Part shown: positions 45,014 through 53,942 of the stretch, one piece after another
Numbering within the stretch: position 1 is the first letter of the stretch
Layout: each line of letters begins with the position of its first letter
From: Hymenobacter norwichensis DSM 15439
Lineage (GTDB): Bacteria; Bacteroidota; Bacteroidia; Cytophagales; Hymenobacteraceae
Reading direction: 5' to 3'
Length of the DNA: 64,000 nucleotides
Assembly (NCBI RefSeq): GCF_000420705.1
Contig: NZ_ATVL01000008.1
Location: 825,718 to 889,717 of the forward strand
The notes under the pieces: model-generated
Told to the model about the DNA's origin: nothing
Seen by the model: the letters and a program-made list of their open reading frames with translations, nothing else
Databases searched by the model: none
Translations under genes and position numbers: made by a program

Positions 45014-46018
45014 ATGCTGCATTCTTTTTTCTCTCTGGCAACAAAACCGTTTGCGCTGCCCCGTTTCGCTCGGGTGGTAGCACTGCTAGCTGGGCTAGCT
45101 ATTGTGCTGCCCGGCTGCTCCGACGATGACGACACGCCCGCCGATCCGCAAGGCCCTAACAAAATAACGGTGCCACGAGCAGCACTACACCCCGAAGGTA
45201 TTCAGTACGATGATGCCAATAAACGCTTCTTTGTTAGCTCCCGGACCGAGGGCCGTATCGGGATAGTGAAGGATGACAGCACCTACACGCAGTTTGCCGA
45301 TGATGCGCAGCTGATTTCCACTATCGGCTTGAACCTTGATGCCAGCCGGAACCGCCTGTTAGTAGCTATATCAGATAACAACACGAACCCTGCCCGTACC
45401 AATCCGGCTACGCAACGGCGGCTGGCGGCGCTAGCTATTTACAATACCACCAACGGTACACGAACCAGTTATGTGGACTTAGGTAGCTTACGGCCCATGC
45501 AAAACCATTTTGCCAACGACATAGCTGTTGATAGCCAAGGCAATGCATACATCACCGACAGCCTCTCGCCCATCATTTACATTGTCACGCCGCAGGGTCT
45601 TGCCAGCGTATTTCTGGAAAACGCCCAGTTGAGCGGCGGCACTGGCTTCGGACTGAACGGCATTGTATTTCACCCCGATGGGTACCTGTTGGTGGCGAAA
45701 GCCAATGATGGCGCTTTGTTCAAAGTACCCATTTCCAACCCCAATAGCTTCTCGCGCGTGACAACCAGCCAAAACCTAACGGGCGCCGATGGGCTGCTGC
45801 TTACGGATAATCAAACCCTACTGGTGGTTTCAGGAAGCCAAAGCACTGTATTCCGGATGTCTAGTTCCGATGGATGGGCCAATACTAGCAATTCGGGCAG
45901 TTTTGCTACGGGGGCCGTAAGCCCAACCACTATCACGCGCCGTGGCAACGATGCCTACGTGCTGTATCCTTACCAACCGACCTCACCGCGGTTTGCTATA
46001 ACCAAAGTGAAGTTCTAA
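45014..46018 (+). CDS. SMP-30/gluconolactonase-like propeller lipoprotein
   Basis: 334 residues. A long signal ends IVLPGC, giving a lipidated Cys at residue 35 followed by Asp-rich SDDDDTPAD. The propeller has HPEGIQYDDANKRFFVSSR, NDIAVDSQGNAYITDS, GIVFHPDGYLLVAKANDG and GADGLLLTDNQTLLVVS, the strand pattern of SMP-30-type proteins that bind a metal. Enzyme activity (lactonase) is not established. A 40-bp palindrome follows its stop. Confidence 0.75.
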   Translation: MLHSFFSLATKPFALPRFARVVALLAGLAIVLPGCSDDDDTPADPQGPNKITVPRAALHPEGIQYDDANKRFFVSSRTEGRIGIVKDDSTYTQFADDAQLISTIGLNLDASRNRLLVAISDNNTNPARTNPATQRRLAALAIYNTTNGTRTSYVDLGSLRPMQNHFANDIAVDSQGNAYITDSLSPIIYIVTPQGLASVFLENAQLSGGTGFGLNGIVFHPDGYLLVAKANDGALFKVPISNPNSFSRVTTSQNLTGADGLLLTDNQTLLVVSGSQSTVFRMSSSDGWANTSNSGSFATGAVSPTTITRRGNDAYVLYPYQPTSPRFAITKVKF

Positions 46019-46055
46019 GCTAGCCACGCTGCTCTGGCTGTAGCCTTGTGGCTGC

Positions 46056-46143
46056 GCTACTCACAATAAAAGCCGCTACCATAATTGCCTTGCTGATATT
46101 GGGTAGCAAGGCAATTACGGTAGCGGCTTTTATTGTGAGTAGC
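46056..46143. repeat. 40-bp near-perfect inverted repeat
   Basis: The left arm 46056-46095 starts GCTACTCACAATAAAAGCC; the right arm 46104-46143 is its reverse complement with one mismatch and a G-T pair, and an 8-base loop. It lies between convergent genes and could act as a terminator, but it is far longer than needed and its sequence does not match the other repeat families. Confidence 0.85.
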
Positions 46144-46189
46144 TTGTTTCTCGCAAGCGTGCAGCCTTATTAGGTGCGCCTTTCAAATA

Positions 46190-46468
46190 TTACGCTGCCA
46201 ATCCAGTATTGCGGACGTAGTGCATCAGCCGGAATAGCTCGGCGGAATCGGTAATAGAGCCGGCATAATGTACCACGGGGTCGTAGAGGTTGCCCGATGA
46301 TAATTCTACTAAATTATCGTCGCCATCCGTAACGTGCAGGCGCAGAGTACCTTGCGGAGTAAGGCACACATATAGCTGGCCCTGCTCATACGTGGTGCCA
46401 GAAGGCAAGCCTACTGCCGGCAGGAAGCCAGCCTGCTCTATTTCGCACGCTGATATGGAGAATGGCAT
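46190..46468 (-). CDS. Small uncharacterised protein
   Basis: 92 residues, no signal or membrane span. LPSGTTYEQGQLYVCLTPQG is followed by LRLHVTDGDDNLVELSSG, suggesting a small strand-rich fold, and a C-terminal ELFRLMHYVRNTGLAA helix. No family recognised. It is flanked by the 46056 palindrome downstream, which may end its transcript. Confidence 0.55.
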   Translation of the reverse strand: MPFSISACEIEQAGFLPAVGLPSGTTYEQGQLYVCLTPQGTLRLHVTDGDDNLVELSSGNLYDPVVHYAGSITDSAELFRLMHYVRNTGLAA

Positions 46469-46694
46469 AGTGTCAAACAGATTAGTGAAGTAGCGCGTTT
46501 GGCAATAGGCTTGGGCGTTTGGGGTAAGAGAGCTGGCTTCTTATCTTTCCAAAACAACGCTAAAACCACGGCACCTTCACCTTGCACTCTGCCTATGCGC
46601 CGTTTCCATCGACCAACGGCACCCTGAGCAAGGCTAACCTGAAGCGTATTGAACTGCCGCCCCTTAAAAGCTGTACATCCTGTAGCTTTGCAGT

Positions 46695-47303
46695 ATGTCC
46701 GTTTTCCAGACGTATCTCCAACTCGGTTTCTACCACATTTTCAATCTACAGGCCTACGACCACCTCGTATTCCTGCTGGCTTTGTGTGCCCCCTACGTGC
46801 TAGCCGACTGGCGCCGTGTGGTGGCCTTGGTTACCAGCTTCACGGTAGGCCATTCGCTCACGCTGGCACTGGCTACGCTGGGCGTAGTAAACTACAGCGC
46901 GGCCCTCATTGAAGCCCTGATTCCGATTACGATTTTACTTACCTGCCTCGCCAATCTCGCCAAAGCTGGCCGGCCAGAACCCCGCGCCGCCCGGCGCTTA
47001 AGGCCGGAGCCATTTGTACTGGCTTTGCCCAACCTGCTGGCCTTAGTGTTCGGCCTGATTCATGGCCTTGGGTTTTCCAATTACCTGCGCGAACTACTAG
47101 GCCGCCAAAGCCGCCCCATCACTGAGCTCCTTGCCTTTAATGTGGGCGTAGAACTGGGGCAGTTGCTTATTGTAAGCATCATTTTAGTGCTAGGCTTTGT
47201 GGTGCTGCGCATTTTCAACGCTGCTCGCCGCGACTGGCTGCTGGTGGTGAGTGGAGCGGCGGCTGGCATTGCGCTGATATTGTTGCTAGGGCAGGCTTCT
47301 TAA
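46695..47303 (+). CDS. HupE/UreJ-like membrane protein
   Basis: 202 residues, about six spans. The family hallmarks are in order: FYHIFNLQAYDHLVFLLALC, TSFTVGHSLTLALATLGVV and LVFGLIHGLGFSNYLRELLG, with conserved His residues in AYDH, VGHS and GLIHGLGF in a pattern known from HupE/UreJ nickel or cobalt permease-like proteins. The second half ends VVSGAAAGIALILLLGQ. Metal transport is inferred from the family only; no hydrogenase or urease gene is near. A TAGCTTTG box directly precedes the ATG. Confidence 0.85.
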   Translation: MSVFQTYLQLGFYHIFNLQAYDHLVFLLALCAPYVLADWRRVVALVTSFTVGHSLTLALATLGVVNYSAALIEALIPITILLTCLANLAKAGRPEPRAARRLRPEPFVLALPNLLALVFGLIHGLGFSNYLRELLGRQSRPITELLAFNVGVELGQLLIVSIILVLGFVVLRIFNAARRDWLLVVSGAAAGIALILLLGQAS

Positions 47304-47395
47304 TGTGTTTCTGTGAACATTTTGTACGCAGTAAAATACAAGTGCTATCTTAATAAGTATATCCTGCTTCTATACCCAGCAGTTTCCTAATACAA

Positions 47396-48817
47396 ATGTT
47401 TCCCTTGCAAATCCGAAAGCCTGACTTTCTATCATTTTACGTCTGGCAGTTTATTATATACGCGGGCCCTTGCCTGCTAATGTGGTTGTTGTATTTCCTG
47501 GCATTTTTTCCAGGTATGATGTCCCGCGATTCGCTCGACCAATGGCAGGAAGTGCTTACGTTTAATTTCAACGATTGGCACCCAGCTATTGTATCGTTTT
47601 CCTATTGGCTATTAACGCGTATTTGGTTTTCGCCGGCTATTATCTGTCTTGCGCAAATTATGGCATTAGCTAGCGCCGTTGCTTATGGTATGACCAAATT
47701 GCAGCAGCGTGGCGCCCCACAGTGGCTACTAATATTGCTAACACTTTTTATCTGCTTTTTACCACTCAATGGCTTTTATGTAAATACTTTATTTAAGGAT
47801 GTTCCTTTTGCCATTGCCGTATTTATTTTATCAATTCACGCCATGGAAATATTTGAGTCAGGAGGCAGGTGGCTGCAATCCAACCGAAATATATTCTGTT
47901 TGGCACTGAGTTTAGCCTGCGTGTGGCTGATTCGGCATAACGGACTGCTTACCTCGCTGCTTGCTATTGCTGGCCTATTTATTTTCTATTTCCCGTACCG
48001 CAAACGCCTTGCCGCAGCGGCGCTTTGCTGCTTTGGTTTGGTGTACGCCGTGAAAGGGCCTTTGTATAGTGCTATTCATGTGCAAGGCAAAGTATACGCA
48101 CTGGAAATCCTGCTGACTCACCAAATAGGCGCTATACTGCATGACGGAGCACAGCTTTCGGATTCAGAAAAACAGGTGTTGGAAAATGTGCAACCGCTAG
48201 CCATTTGGAAAAAAGAATACAACCCATTTACTAGCGACAATTTAGTTTTCAACAAGTATTTCAATTATAAATACTTAGCACAACCTGGGGCTAGAGAGAA
48301 ATACATTGCAACGTGGTTTTCCTTGGCCAAACGTTATCCAGGTTCGTTGCTTACCCATCAAGCAAACGTATCGGAATTAGTATGGCGGCTCGACAACCAG
48401 GAAGGAAGTTACACCTATGCTGTTCACCCACTTATTGACCCCAATGAGGCTGGCCTTACAACACAAAGTATTTCGCCGCTTCTAAAAAGAATTATCATGC
48501 ATATTTATTATTCCACTTTCTACAAACCCTTCTTTCGTATTATTTTATACCGCCCAGCTTTGTATATTTATCTTATTCTAGCCAGCGGGTTAGTCACTCT
48601 CTTTCTTACGCGCAGCCGCCGCTACTTGATTGTACTTGCGCCCATTCTCAGCATTATTGTAGGAGTGGCCTTAACCATTCCGGTGCAGCATGTACGATAT
48701 TTATACCCCTGCTTTTTGGTGGCGCCGCTACTGATTGGCAATCTGCTGCTACACTTCTATCGTTACCGCAGTCCTCGTGCTGTTGACACTGATCTACCTA
48801 CTAGTTCAGGTAAATGA
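47396..48817 (+). CDS. DUF6020-like multi-spanning membrane protein
   Basis: 473 residues with about ten spans. FFPGMMSRDSLDQWQEVL and FNDWHPAIVSFSYW form the extracytoplasmic loop typical of DUF6020/GT-C-like transferases (Asp in the first loop, then D-W-H-P). NTLFKDVPFAIAVFILS and WLIRHNGLL follow; near the C terminus IPVQHVRYLYPCFLVAP. Such proteins may use polyprenyl-linked sugars. GC content is somewhat below the neighbourhood. It has no partner genes. Confidence 0.6.
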   Translation: MFPLQIRKPDFLSFYVWQFIIYAGPCLLMWLLYFLAFFPGMMSRDSLDQWQEVLTFNFNDWHPAIVSFSYWLLTRIWFSPAIICLAQIMALASAVAYGMTKLQQRGAPQWLLILLTLFICFLPLNGFYVNTLFKDVPFAIAVFILSIHAMEIFESGGRWLQSNRNIFCLALSLACVWLIRHNGLLTSLLAIAGLFIFYFPYRKRLAAAALCCFGLVYAVKGPLYSAIHVQGKVYALEILLTHQIGAILHDGAQLSDSEKQVLENVQPLAIWKKEYNPFTSDNLVFNKYFNYKYLAQPGAREKYIATWFSLAKRYPGSLLTHQANVSELVWRLDNQEGSYTYAVHPLIDPNEAGLTTQSISPLLKRIIMHIYYSTFYKPFFRIILYRPALYIYLILASGLVTLFLTRSRRYLIVLAPILSIIVGVALTIPVQHVRYLYPCFLVAPLLIGNLLLHFYRYRSPRAVDTDLPTSSGK

Positions 48818-48971
48818 AAGCCCAAGGTTGATACAAGTTACTTGTTGAGGTTACAGAATTTATTGGGAGCAGTGTGCCCTTTCATGCAGCCAAAACCTTT
48901 TAAATTCATCTATACTGTTCGCAGAACAGCCCGCCCTTTTTCATCTACACTTTCGCCTCACTAACTATTTC

Positions 48972-51335
48972 ATGCAGTTACGTTTTCTCTTGTCGGCGAG
49001 CCTGGTGGCTTGTTGTACTACCTTCGCAACGGCCCAGAACACCAACTCTGGCACTGATAAATTTGCCCAGCTAGGCACCACGCTACCTACGCCCAATGCC
49101 TACCGTACCGCCTCCGGTGCCCCCGGCGCCGACTACTGGCAGCAGCGCGCCGACTACAACATTCGGGTGAAGCTCGATGATGACAAGCAGTCCATTACCG
49201 GCTCCGAGGACATCACCTACACCAACCTCTCGCCCGACGTGCTGACCTACTTGTGGGTGCAGCTCGACCAGAACATAATGGACAAAAACTCCATTACGAC
49301 GGCTACGCAGGTGGGCCAGATTCAGGACCGGATGCCATTTCAGGCCTTGGACTATTTGCAGCGCAGCGAGTTTGATGGCGGGTTCAAGATTTCCAAGGTG
49401 GAAATGAAGGGTGGCAAGGCGTTGCCTTACGTTATCAACCACACTATGATGCGCGTGGATCTGCCCACGCCGCTGCGGCCCCGGCAGGCCGTGACGTTCA
49501 GCCTAGCCTGGAGCTACAATATCAACGACCAAACCAAAATCAACCAGCGTAGCGGCTACGAGTATTTCCCCGAGGACAAAAACTACCTCTACGAAATAGC
49601 CCAGTTCTATCCGCGCATGGCTGTCTACTCCGACAACCAGGGCTGGCAACACAAGCAGTTCCTCGGCAACGGTGAATTCGCGCTGCCCTTCGGCGACTAC
49701 CGCGTGAGCATCACGGCCCCCGCCGACCATATTGTGGGTGCCACTGGTACGCTGCAAAACGCCTCGGAAGTTCTGACTTCTGCGCAACGGCAGCGTCTGG
49801 CGCAGGCCGTAAATGCCAAGAAGCCAGTGCTAATTGTGACACCAATGGAAGCCGAGCAGGCTGAAATGCGGCGCAAGGGCGGCACCAAAACCTGGACCTA
49901 CGCCGCCAAAAACGTGCGGGACTTTGCCTGGGCCTCGTCGCGCAAGTTCATCTGGGATGCCATGGGCATCAAGCAGGAAGGCGTGCCGGTAATGTGCATG
50001 AGCTACTACCCCAAAGAGGGCAACCCGCTGTGGGGTAAGTACTCGACGGAAGTGGTAGCCCACACCATCAAGACCTACTCGAAATTCACGATTCCCTACG
50101 CGTACCCAGTAGCCATTTCGGTGCACGGGCCGGTAGGCGGCATGGAGTACCCGATGCTGTGCTTCAACGGTGGCCGCCCCGAGAAGGATGGCACCTACAC
50201 CGCCGACCGGAAATACGGGATGATTTCGGTGATTATCCACGAGGTGGGCCACAACTTCTTCCCGATGATTGTGAACTCCGACGAGCGGCAGTGGACCTGG
50301 ATGGACGAGGGCCTGAACACTTTCGTGCAGTACCTCACCGAGCAGGAATGGGAGCGGAACTATCCGTCGCGCCGCGGTGAGCCCAAGAACATTGTGGACT
50401 ATATGCGCACCGGCACCAACCTGCAAACCCCGATTATGACCAACTCGGAATCGGTGCTGCAATTTGGGCCGAACGCCTACGCCAAACCCGCTACTGGCCT
50501 CAACATCCTGCGCGAAACCATTTTGGGCCGCGAGCTTTTCGACTACGCTTTTAAAGAGTACGCGCGCCGCTGGGCCTACAAGCACCCTGAGCCGGCCGAT
50601 TTCTTCCGCAGCATGGAAGACGCCTCCGGCACCGACCTCGACTGGTTCTGGCGCGGCTGGTTCTACACCACCGAGCACACCGACCTGGCGTTGGAAGGCG
50701 TGAAGTGGTACAAGGTTGACTCCAAGAACCCAGAGCTGGAAAACGCCTTCAAGCGCCAGCAACTCAACAGCGCCCCCCAGACTCTCTCACAGCAGCGCAA
50801 CCTCCAGGATATCAAGAAGACCCTGGTAGACGACAAGCCCGAGCTGAAGGATTTCTACAACAACTACGACCCGTTGGCCACCACCGACGCCGACAAGCAG
50901 CGTTACCAGCAAGTAGTGAAAGGCCTCTCGCCCGAGCAGCAGCAGCGCCTCAGCGCCGGCCTGAACTTCTACGAGTTGAGCCTCAAAAACCGGGGCGGCC
51001 TCACTATGCCGGTTATCGTGCAGATGACCTACGAAGACGGCAAGCAGGAAATGGTGAACATTCCGGCCGAAATCTGGCGCAAAAACAACGCCGAGGTAAC
51101 CAAGGTATTTATCACCGAAAAGCCGGTGGTAAGCTTCGTGCTGGACCCCTACTTAGAAACCGCCGACACCGACCTGAGCAACAACGCCTGGCCCCAGAAG
51201 GCCGCTCCCTCACGCTTTGAACTATTCGAGCAGCAGCAGCGCGTTCAGCCAAACCCAATGCAGCAGCAAGCTTCCATGCAACAGAAGGAGCAGAAGCCTG
51301 GCAGCAGCACCAATGGTGCAGGCGGGACCAACTAG
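48972..51335 (+). CDS. M1 family metallopeptidase
   Basis: 787 residues. A signal peptide ends TFATAQ. The N-terminal beta domain lies about 60-330. The gluzincin site is HEVGH with His423, Glu424, His427, and the third ligand Glu446 in WMDEGLN (HExxH-x18-E). An upstream GPVGGMEYPM is the GxMEN-like exopeptidase element in a variant form. The C-terminal part includes a Gln/Pro/Met-rich tail (QQQASMQQKEQKPGSSTNGA). It likely degrades peptides in the periplasm. The following 18-bp hairpin with T-run is its terminator. Confidence 0.92.
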   Translation: MQLRFLLSASLVACCTTFATAQNTNSGTDKFAQLGTTLPTPNAYRTASGAPGADYWQQRADYNIRVKLDDDKQSITGSEDITYTNLSPDVLTYLWVQLDQNIMDKNSITTATQVGQIQDRMPFQALDYLQRSEFDGGFKISKVEMKGGKALPYVINHTMMRVDLPTPLRPRQAVTFSLAWSYNINDQTKINQRSGYEYFPEDKNYLYEIAQFYPRMAVYSDNQGWQHKQFLGNGEFALPFGDYRVSITAPADHIVGATGTLQNASEVLTSAQRQRLAQAVNAKKPVLIVTPMEAEQAEMRRKGGTKTWTYAAKNVRDFAWASSRKFIWDAMGIKQEGVPVMCMSYYPKEGNPLWGKYSTEVVAHTIKTYSKFTIPYAYPVAISVHGPVGGMEYPMLCFNGGRPEKDGTYTADRKYGMISVIIHEVGHNFFPMIVNSDERQWTWMDEGLNTFVQYLTEQEWERNYPSRRGEPKNIVDYMRTGTNLQTPIMTNSESVLQFGPNAYAKPATGLNILRETILGRELFDYAFKEYARRWAYKHPEPADFFRSMEDASGTDLDWFWRGWFYTTEHTDLALEGVKWYKVDSKNPELENAFKRQQLNSAPQTLSQQRNLQDIKKTLVDDKPELKDFYNNYDPLATTDADKQRYQQVVKGLSPEQQQRLSAGLNFYELSLKNRGGLTMPVIVQMTYEDGKQEMVNIPAEIWRKNNAEVTKVFITEKPVVSFVLDPYLETADTDLSNNAWPQKAAPSRFELFEQQQRVQPNPMQQQASMQQKEQKPGSSTNGAGGTN

Positions 51336-51353
51336 GCTTAGTGGCCTTCATGT

Positions 51354-51393
51354 AAAGAAAAAGCGCTTGGCTACAGCCAAGCGCTTTTTCTTT
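51354..51393 (+). terminator. Strong intrinsic terminator
   Basis: An 18-bp perfect stem AAAGAAAAAGCGCTTGGC / GCCAAGCGCTTTTTCTTT with loop TACA, 18 bases after the M1 peptidase stop. Confidence 0.92.
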
Positions 51394-51462
51394 GTCGCTG
51401 TGCAACCGCAGTGGTGTTCAAGAACTCCCGTTAGTATTGATATCCTACTGAAAGCATTGACC

Positions 51463-51885
51463 ATGAAAAAGGCATTCTCTATTTTACTCCTATTAGTTGG
51501 AGCGGCTGTAAGCCAAAGTTGCGAGAAGAAAGCTGAGACACCCTGTGTCATGGGTACGCTGCTAGGTACCACTTGTGCGGGCGGATACTTAGTTCAGGTA
51601 GATACAACTTCTCAAGTCACTATTGGTGAGCCAGTTGGTTTCCAAGGTGATGCAGGAGGACCGCTGTCAGGGCCAGCCGTTAAGAACAGAGTCTATAACA
51701 ACGTGATTATGACATACACTGCCCTGCCAGCAATGCAGCGCGGGCAGCGTTTTTATTTTCAGTATGAGCCTGATTCCGAAGTAAGTTCTAGAATCTGCAC
51801 AGCCAACATGTCTTGGTACGAGGCCCCCAAATACAATCTGCTTGGCATCTCGAATACATCTTGCTCAACACTCTTACCAGAATAA
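51463..51885 (+). CDS. Small cysteine-containing lipoprotein
   Basis: 140 residues from ATG 51463 (MKKAFSILLLLVGAAVS), a short lipoprotein signal ending VSQSC. Four further Cys residues (TPCVMG, GTTCAGG, SRICTAN, NTSCST) could form two disulfides. Strand-like segments include GYLVQVDTTSQVTIGE and RFYFQYEPDSEV. No family recognised. It begins 70 bases after a strong terminator and ends 41 bases before a small PH-domain gene on the same strand. Confidence 0.7.
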   Translation: MKKAFSILLLLVGAAVSQSCEKKAETPCVMGTLLGTTCAGGYLVQVDTTSQVTIGEPVGFQGDAGGPLSGPAVKNRVYNNVIMTYTALPAMQRGQRFYFQYEPDSEVSSRICTANMSWYEAPKYNLLGISNTSCSTLLPE

Positions 51886-51926
51886 CTTTTATTGTAGCTT
51901 GTCGCCTTCACCAAACCTCTATCAGT

Positions 51927-52301
51927 ATGGGACTACTCGACGGCTTACTCGGCAACGCATCTGAAAACGACGCGCAGGAAATTCAGCAGGACCTGACGCA
52001 GGTACTGGCCGCGGGTGAGCGGGTGGAAAAATCCTACGCTGTCCTCCGCGACCTGATTGTGTTTACTACCAAGCGCCTGATTTTGGTGGATAAGCAGGGC
52101 GTGACGGGCAAAAAGCGCGAATACCTCAGCATCCCCTACCGCAGCGTGGAGCGGTTCTCGATGGAAACCACCGGCCACTTCGACCTGGAATCAGAACTAA
52201 AGATCTGGGTGCGGGGCCAAGCTGAGCCCATCAGCAAAACATTCCGCAATGATAAAAGCATCCACGAAGTAGCGCGGGCCTTGGCTGAATACGCGCTGTA
52301 A
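51927..52301 (+). CDS. PH domain protein (bPH/YvlC-type, formerly DUF1696)
   Basis: 124 residues from ATG 51927 (MGLLDGLLGN). The PH-like core is visible: LRDLIVFTTKRLILVDKQGV, KREYLSIPYRSVERFSMETT, GHFDLESELKIWVRGQ and SIHEVARALAEYAL (closing helix). These bacterial PH proteins assemble in rings or bind partners; the function is unknown. Upstream bases in frame belong to the lipoprotein gene and are not part of it. The octamer element at 52304 starts just after its stop. Confidence 0.85.
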   Translation: MGLLDGLLGNASENDAQEIQQDLTQVLAAGERVEKSYAVLRDLIVFTTKRLILVDKQGVTGKKREYLSIPYRSVERFSMETTGHFDLESELKIWVRGQAEPISKTFRNDKSIHEVARALAEYAL

Positions 52302-52303
52302 AG

Positions 52304-52404
52304 GCGAGCTAGAGAAATAGTAAAAAGGTGAGCTGGATGTTCTACTTGCGCCCCTTGCGTAGTTTGAACGTGCAGTTCACCTTTTTACTATTTCCCTAAT
52401 TCAC
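52304..52404. repeat. Octamer-array palindrome, locus 3
   Basis: Left arm: GCGAGCTA, GAGAAATA, GTAAAAAG, GTGAGCTG (52304-52335). Right arm: CAGTTCAC, CTTTTTAC, TATTTCCC, TAATTCAC (52373-52404), in inverse order with few mismatches. The 37-base core starts GATGTTC and ends AACGTG, as in locus 1. It lies exactly between the convergent stops of the PH gene and NDH-2. Confidence 0.85.
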
Positions 52405-52408
52405 TTCC

Positions 52409-53791
52409 TTACCTTCCTACCACCTGGGCATCAGGGGAGGGTACTGAGGGGTTGTATTGCGGGGTTTGAGCGTTATGCTCAGCGGTGGCTTTGCCTTTGT
52501 CTTCCTTGAAATCGGTGCGTTTGTAGGGCCGGATGATAAGGCGCAGGGCCCGGTCGGAGCTGGCGTAGCTGAAAGCCCAGTCAATGAACGTCACTACTTT
52601 ATTGCGGAAGCCTACTAGCGTCATTAGGTGCACAAATAGCCAAGTGAGCCAGCCGAAGAAACCGCCAAAATGCTTGTCACCAGGTAGGTCCACTACGGCT
52701 TTATTGCGGCCTACTATGGCCATGCTGCCTTTATTGAAGTATTTGAATGGTACTGGTGCCTCACCGCTCAGCAGACGCTTGAAGTTGTCGGCAAGCTGCT
52801 CGGCTTGTTGAATGGCTACGGGTGCCAACATCGGGAAGCCGCGCGGCATTTCCTCAGTCACCATGTTGGCCACGTCGCCGATGGCGTACACGTTGGTCTG
52901 GCCTTCCACGCGGTTCCAGTTGTTGACGTTGATGCGCTTATTGCGGGCCACCACTTCGGTAGGCAAGCCCGGCACTTCCGCTCCATTCACGCCGGCCGCC
53001 CAAATTAGGTTTTCCGTCCGAATGAATTCAGTGTCCGACACATAGGCTTTGCCATCCTCAAACCGCTTCACCGACGTATTCAGCCGCAGGTGAATATTCT
53101 TGTCTTCGAGGTAGCGCTTGGCTTTCTCCTGCGAGTCTTTGGACATTGGCCCTAATACAGCCGGCCCAGCTTCTACCAGGTAGATTTCCATCTGGCGCAA
53201 ATCCAGTTCGGGGTAGTCTTTGGGCAGCACGTCTTTGCGCATCTCCGACAACGAACCGGCAATTTCTACGCCTGTGGGGCCGCCGCCCACAATTACAATG
53301 TTGAGTAGTGCTTGGCGTTCCTCGGGGTTTTCCTTCAGCAAAGCCTTCTCGAAGTTCTGGAACAAGTAGCTGCGCAGGTTCAGGGCATTCGGGATGCTCT
53401 TGATTTGCATGGCATTCCGCTCGATGCTTTCGATACCAAAGAAATTGGTGAGTGAGCCGGTAGCCAGCACCAGATGGTCGTAGCGGATTTCACCAATGCT
53501 GGTTACCACCGTATTGCGGGCCGTATCCACGTGCTGCACGCCCGTCATGCGGAAAAAGAAATTCTTCTGCCCCGCAAAAATTTTGCGGATGGGATAGGCA
53601 ATGCTGTCGGCCTCTAGGGCGCCGGTGGCTACCTGGTAGAGCAGCGGCTGAAAGTTGTGGTAGTTGTTGCGGTCAATGACGACCACCTGCACGGGAGAGT
53701 CAGCCAAGTCTTTGGCGAGCCGCAGCCCGGCAAAGCCGCAGCCTACAATCACAATTCGCGGCTGCGAGGTGACGGGTATGTTGGTATCCAT
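52409..53791 (-). CDS. ndh: Type II NADH dehydrogenase (NDH-2)
   Basis: 460 residues. The FAD-binding dinucleotide fold is IVIVGCGFAGLRLAKDLA at the N terminus; NAD(H) binding is IVIVGGGPTGVEIAGSLSEM near residue 165. A central YAIGDVANM block binds FAD. The C-terminal amphipathic segment FFGWLTWLFVHLMTLVGF attaches it to the membrane. The enzyme passes electrons from NADH to quinone without pumping, an alternative to the complex I operon at the right end of this window. A short acidic Pro/Gln tail is extra. Confidence 0.93.
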   Translation of the reverse strand: MDTNIPVTSQPRIVIVGCGFAGLRLAKDLADSPVQVVVIDRNNYHNFQPLLYQVATGALEADSIAYPIRKIFAGQKNFFFRMTGVQHVDTARNTVVTSIGEIRYDHLVLATGSLTNFFGIESIERNAMQIKSIPNALNLRSYLFQNFEKALLKENPEERQALLNIVIVGGGPTGVEIAGSLSEMRKDVLPKDYPELDLRQMEIYLVEAGPAVLGPMSKDSQEKAKRYLEDKNIHLRLNTSVKRFEDGKAYVSDTEFIRTENLIWAAGVNGAEVPGLPTEVVARNKRINVNNWNRVEGQTNVYAIGDVANMVTEEMPRGFPMLAPVAIQQAEQLADNFKRLLSGEAPVPFKYFNKGSMAIVGRNKAVVDLPGDKHFGGFFGWLTWLFVHLMTLVGFRNKVVTFIDWAFSYASSDRALRLIIRPYKRTDFKEDKGKATAEHNAQTPQYNPSVPSPDAQVVGR

Positions 53792-53849
53792 TTCGAGAAG
53801 GAAAGGTCAAACAGTTCCTTAACTACAAAATGGCTCTTGGGGTTGTGGT

Positions 53850-53942
53850 GGAGGTTAGAGTGAGTGACGGAGTGAAGTAGCCTACGGTACTACTTGTCCA
53901 GGTGCAGGTTACTTCACTCCGTCACTCGCTTATTCACTCTCT
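53850..53942. repeat. Octamer-type palindrome, locus 4
   Basis: Left arm contains GAGTGACG, GAGTGAAG and TAGCC (53862-53882); the right arm contains their inverses CTTCACTC and CGTCACTC (53912-53927) then GCTTATTC. The stem is strong over about 21 bp, but the octamer phase is less regular than at 16695. Core TACTTG and GTGCAG also occur in locus 3. It is located between two minus-strand genes. Confidence 0.7.

Noticed and set aside
46683..46690. TAGCTTTG as the promoter of the HupE-like gene
   Set aside because: It is only 5 bases before the ATG, so transcription would begin at or after the start codon, and no -33 box is present.
49830..50762. A 310-codon frame antisense to the M1 peptidase
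   Set aside because: Shadow of the GC-rich coding strand; the HExxH site lies in the other frame.
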